Shown in pieces: positions 61,701 through 64,000 of a DNA stretch of 64,000 bases. Position numbers and translations under genes: made by a program. How positions within the stretch are numbered: the stretch's first letter is position 1; each line of letters starts with the position of its first letter. The DNA is from Bacteroidales bacterium (GTDB taxonomy: Bacteria > Bacteroidota > Bacteroidia > Bacteroidales > FEN-979), in contig JALNWG010000004.1 in NCBI GenBank assembly GCA_023231005.1, positions 79,510 through 143,509 of the forward strand. Direction: 5' to 3'. The notes under the pieces were generated by a model that was not told the DNA's origin, did no database searches, and saw only the letters and a program-made list of their open reading frames with translations.

Positions 61701-63644
61701 ATGCCAACGAGACATATAAAAGAAAAAATCCGGATTCTATTTGCAGAGGATGTTTTGATTCATTACAAAATGAGTATCGAAATCCTTCGCAATGAAAATA
61801 TCATTTTCGACCACAAGTTAGTTTCAACCAAAGAAGATTTCGTTGCAGCACTTGCCAATTTCAACCCCGACCTGGTGATCACCGATTATCAAATGCCGGA
61901 ATTTAACGGGATGGAAGCACTTCAGCTAACATTGGAAAAGGATCCTACCATTCCGGTTATCATTTTGACCGGATCTATCAGCGAAGAAGTCGCTGTAGAA
62001 TGTATGAGATCGGGGGCCATCAATTATGTTTTGAAGGAAAATCTTATTCGCCTTCCATTTGCGGTGAACGAAGCAATCACGAAAATGTTAGCGGTTAAAG
62101 AGAGTGCCAAAGCCATCCAGGCGCTCACTGAAAGTGAATCCAAACTTCAGGCCATTACCAATGCAGCAGGCGATGCCATTATTATGATGGATAACCAAGG
62201 ATTGATTTCTTTCTGGAACCCCGCGGCAGAGCGGATTTTTGGTTTTACGGAACAAGAGGCCATCGGCAGCGATTTACACAAGCTCATGGCACCTTCTGAA
62301 TGTTATCAGGGGTTTGTTGATAATTTTCAGAAATTTCAGTCTGAAGGCCAGGGAAACATTGTGGGTCAAACTCAGGAACTCGAAGCCAGGCGGAAAGACG
62401 GAAGCAGATTGTTTATTTCCCTTAACCTTTCTGCTGTTAAAATCAAAGATCAATGGCAGGCTGTTGGCATCATTTCCGATATTACAAACCGAAAAAAAGC
62501 CGATCAGGAACTCATTGCTGCAAAAATACGGGCTGAATCAGGCGACCGGCTTAAATCAGCATTCATTAACAACATCTCTCATGAAGTACGAACTCCTTTA
62601 AATGGGATTATCGGATTTTCCGACCTGATGACCAAACCGGATATCACAGATGAAGAAAAAAAGAGTTTTGTCTCCATGATCAAATCGAGTAGCAAACGAC
62701 TGCTGGATACCATGACAAGTTACATGGACATTTCCATGATCGTTTCGGGGAATATGCAGGTGCAACAAAAACCTTTTGAAATGCACCAATTGCTACATTC
62801 AATCTATGATCATTATTTACCCTTGTGTACTGTTAAAAATATTAAATTGGACTTACAGATTCCCGATCCATCAGCTCCCCTCAACATTAACTCTGATGAA
62901 TCTGTTTATACGAAGATTTTATCCCATTTACTTGATAATGCGGTGAAGTTTACCCGGAAAGGTACCATTTCTTTTGGATATACCAGAGAAGGAGCCAAAA
63001 TAACAGTATTTGTCAAAGATACCGGTGTCGGAATCCGGAAAGAGATTCAGTCAAAAATTTTTGAACAATTTATTCAGGAAGAGAATTCAAATACGCGGGG
63101 ATTCGACGGAAGCGGATTGGGATTGAGTATCGTTCAAGGGCTTGTCCGGTTAATTGGAGGCGAAGTTGGCCTGGATTCAGAGAAAGGAAAAGGTTGTATC
63201 TTTTCCTTTCAGGTTCCCTGTGAAGAAATTATATCTGTCAAGTTGGGCGCTCCTGTTAAGCCAAACCGGATAAAACCAGTGGAAGAACATGTTGTTTTAA
63301 TTGCGGAAGACGATGGTGCCAATTTCATATTTCTTAAAACTCTTCTACAACGCCGGGGTTATGAGATTCTCTGGGCTCCAAATGGGATAGAAGCAGTAAG
63401 CTTCTGTCAGAAGCATCCCGAAATCAGTTTGGTATTAATGGATATTAAACTGCCGGAAATGGACGGGTTCTCTGCCACAAGGTTGATCAAATCAGCCAGA
63501 CCGGATCTGGCTATAATTGCCGTTACTGCCTTTGCCATGAGCGGCGATGAGCAGAAGGCCATTGAGGCGGGTTGTGATGATTATATCCCCAAACCCATCA
63601 TCGAAGAACTGCTGATTCAAAAAATATCCGCTTTTATAAAATAA
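61701..63644 (+). CDS. REC-PAS-histidine kinase-REC hybrid signalling protein
   Basis: A 647-residue cytoplasmic protein starting at ATG 61701 (a GTG two codons earlier is possible). Using the GTG numbering: receiver domain 1-130 with Asp64 (VITDYQMPEFNG); PAS domain about 150-265 (NAAGDAIIMMDNQGLISFWN); histidine kinase with His296 in INNISHEVRTPLNG, N-box HLLDNAVKFT and G-boxes DTGVGI and GSGLGLSIVQG; and a second receiver with Asp583 in LVLMDIKLPEMDGF. There are no membrane helices. An N-terminal receiver suggests input from another kinase; no DNA-binding output domain is present. No partner is adjacent. Confidence 0.94.
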   Translation: MPTRHIKEKIRILFAEDVLIHYKMSIEILRNENIIFDHKLVSTKEDFVAALANFNPDLVITDYQMPEFNGMEALQLTLEKDPTIPVIILTGSISEEVAVECMRSGAINYVLKENLIRLPFAVNEAITKMLAVKESAKAIQALTESESKLQAITNAAGDAIIMMDNQGLISFWNPAAERIFGFTEQEAIGSDLHKLMAPSECYQGFVDNFQKFQSEGQGNIVGQTQELEARRKDGSRLFISLNLSAVKIKDQWQAVGIISDITNRKKADQELIAAKIRAESGDRLKSAFINNISHEVRTPLNGIIGFSDLMTKPDITDEEKKSFVSMIKSSSKRLLDTMTSYMDISMIVSGNMQVQQKPFEMHQLLHSIYDHYLPLCTVKNIKLDLQIPDPSAPLNINSDESVYTKILSHLLDNAVKFTRKGTISFGYTREGAKITVFVKDTGVGIRKEIQSKIFEQFIQEENSNTRGFDGSGLGLSIVQGLVRLIGGEVGLDSEKGKGCIFSFQVPCEEIISVKLGAPVKPNRIKPVEEHVVLIAEDDGANFIFLKTLLQRRGYEILWAPNGIEAVSFCQKHPEISLVLMDIKLPEMDGFSATRLIKSARPDLAIIAVTAFAMSGDEQKAIEAGCDDYIPKPIIEELLIQKISAFIK

Positions 63645-63662
63645 ATTATCCCGGAAAACAGA

Positions 63663-63842
63663 TTGGAAGTTGATACTGAACGCAACAACCCGATTTTATC
63701 AAAAGAGTCTTTATGGCCGATTTCTTTGATTCTTTTGGTGTTTTTATGCTCGATTTATATTACTTTTAAATTCTCAATATTTGAACGCTTTTCAAAAATC
63801 AATAAGGAGATTGAGGAGATAGAAAAGATTGAAGAAAAATAG
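63663..63842 (+). CDS. Small membrane protein with coiled-coil tail (59 residues)
   Basis: A frame from TTG 63663 (19 bases after the hybrid kinase) encodes 59 residues: a polar start with EVDTERNNPILSKESLWPIS, a hydrophobic span ILLVFLCSIYITF, and a charged helix FSKINKEIEEIEKIEEK that looks like a short coiled coil. No known family. Close spacing suggests co-expression with the kinase; coding status is inferred. Too short to be certain. Confidence 0.45.
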   Translation: MEVDTERNNPILSKESLWPISLILLVFLCSIYITFKFSIFERFSKINKEIEEIEKIEEK

Positions 63843-63895
63843 TTCAGGGTTTTATTATAGTGCCTACGTGCAAGGCATCACCTGCAAGCTTAAAA

Positions 63896-64000
63896 ATGAA
63901 AAAAATATTGACATTATTGATATTAGCCAGTTTATTCCTGAGCTCATGCGGGGTGTTTTTGCAAAGCGCCGGACTAAAGAACTATAAACTAAAATCGAAA
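63896..64000 (+). CDS. Lipoprotein, 3' partial
   Basis: The frame from ATG 63896 reads MKKILTLLILASLFLSSCGV and continues FLQSAGLKNYKLKSK to the window end. Lipobox LSSC gives a lipid-anchored mature protein. Too little is present to assign a family. Confidence 0.7.
   Translation, partial: MKKILTLLILASLFLSSCGVFLQSAGLKNYKLKSK

Noticed and set aside
1..64000. tRNA, rRNA or known riboswitch
   Set aside because: I scanned the intergenic gaps by eye and saw no cloverleaf or conserved riboswitch core; a covariance-model search would be decisive.

Overview
The window is chromosomal DNA of a member of the Bacteroidota, probably of the Bacteroidales/Sphingobacteriales-like environmental lineages; the genus cannot be named from sequence alone. 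The evidence is: about ten secreted proteins ending in type IX secretion system (T9SS) sorting domains (type A, plus one type B), promoters of the Bacteroidota form TTTG-N19/20-TAnnTTTG, DUF4270 next to glmS, a catalytic-domain-only glycogen synthase, and LytS/LytTR signalling beside a MacAB-type exporter.

Layout. 1-8.2 kb: end of a secreted endonuclease I, then the reverse-strand yceD-rpmF-plsX-fabH operon and a 1077-residue oxidoreductase that joins five cofactor modules in one chain. 7.3-9.4 kb: three lineage-type envelope/secreted proteins. 9.8-13.9 kb: GT5 domain protein, DUF4270 lipoprotein, glmS. 13.9-17.3 kb: an accessory island of broken or foreign genes. It holds a Bro-N-like start, an AT-rich cassette (XRE regulator, 82-residue basic protein, solitary DNA methyltransferase) bounded by attC-like inverted repeats, a GH108 tail, an 11-bp minisatellite, an antitoxin beside a toxin carrying an in-frame stop, and an internally deleted formylglycine-generating-enzyme remnant. 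17.3-25.3 kb: M28 peptidase, metallo-beta-lactamase-fold hydrolase, cold-shock protein, superoxide dismutase, S41 peptidase, AAA ATPase/DUF4143.

25.5-37.6 kb: seven consecutive reverse-strand T9SS cargo genes or remnants. Two are tandem paralogues with almost identical 3' parts, one is missing its 5' end, and a C25 (gingipain-type) peptidase has a TGA codon between signal peptide and body. 38-44.1 kb: alpha/beta hydrolase and a five-gene forward operon macA-macB(ATPase)-macB(permease)-LytS kinase-LytTR regulator. 44.1-47.2 kb: a reverse operon TPR protein-BlaI-BlaR1/TonB whose promoter is covered by a repeated AACTAA/TTAGTT operator-like array. 47.5-54.4 kb: acyl-CoA ligase, tricorn-type protease, LTA-synthase-like sulfatase-fold enzyme. 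54.4-64 kb: metallophosphoesterase, a Tyr/Gly/Pro-rich exported protein, small membrane proteins, a MATE exporter, a PKD/type B T9SS protein, a REC-PAS-kinase-REC hybrid, and the start of a lipoprotein.

Functionally the core part covers fatty-acid and phospholipid initiation, amino-sugar synthesis and envelope maintenance. The rest is dominated by secretion to the cell surface and by sensing of envelope state. The most noteworthy observations are the C25 nonsense codon, the attC-like methyltransferase cassette, the five-module dehydrogenase, the BlaI-type operator array, and the signs of recombination among T9SS sorting-domain sequences. No tRNA, rRNA or CRISPR array was recognised.
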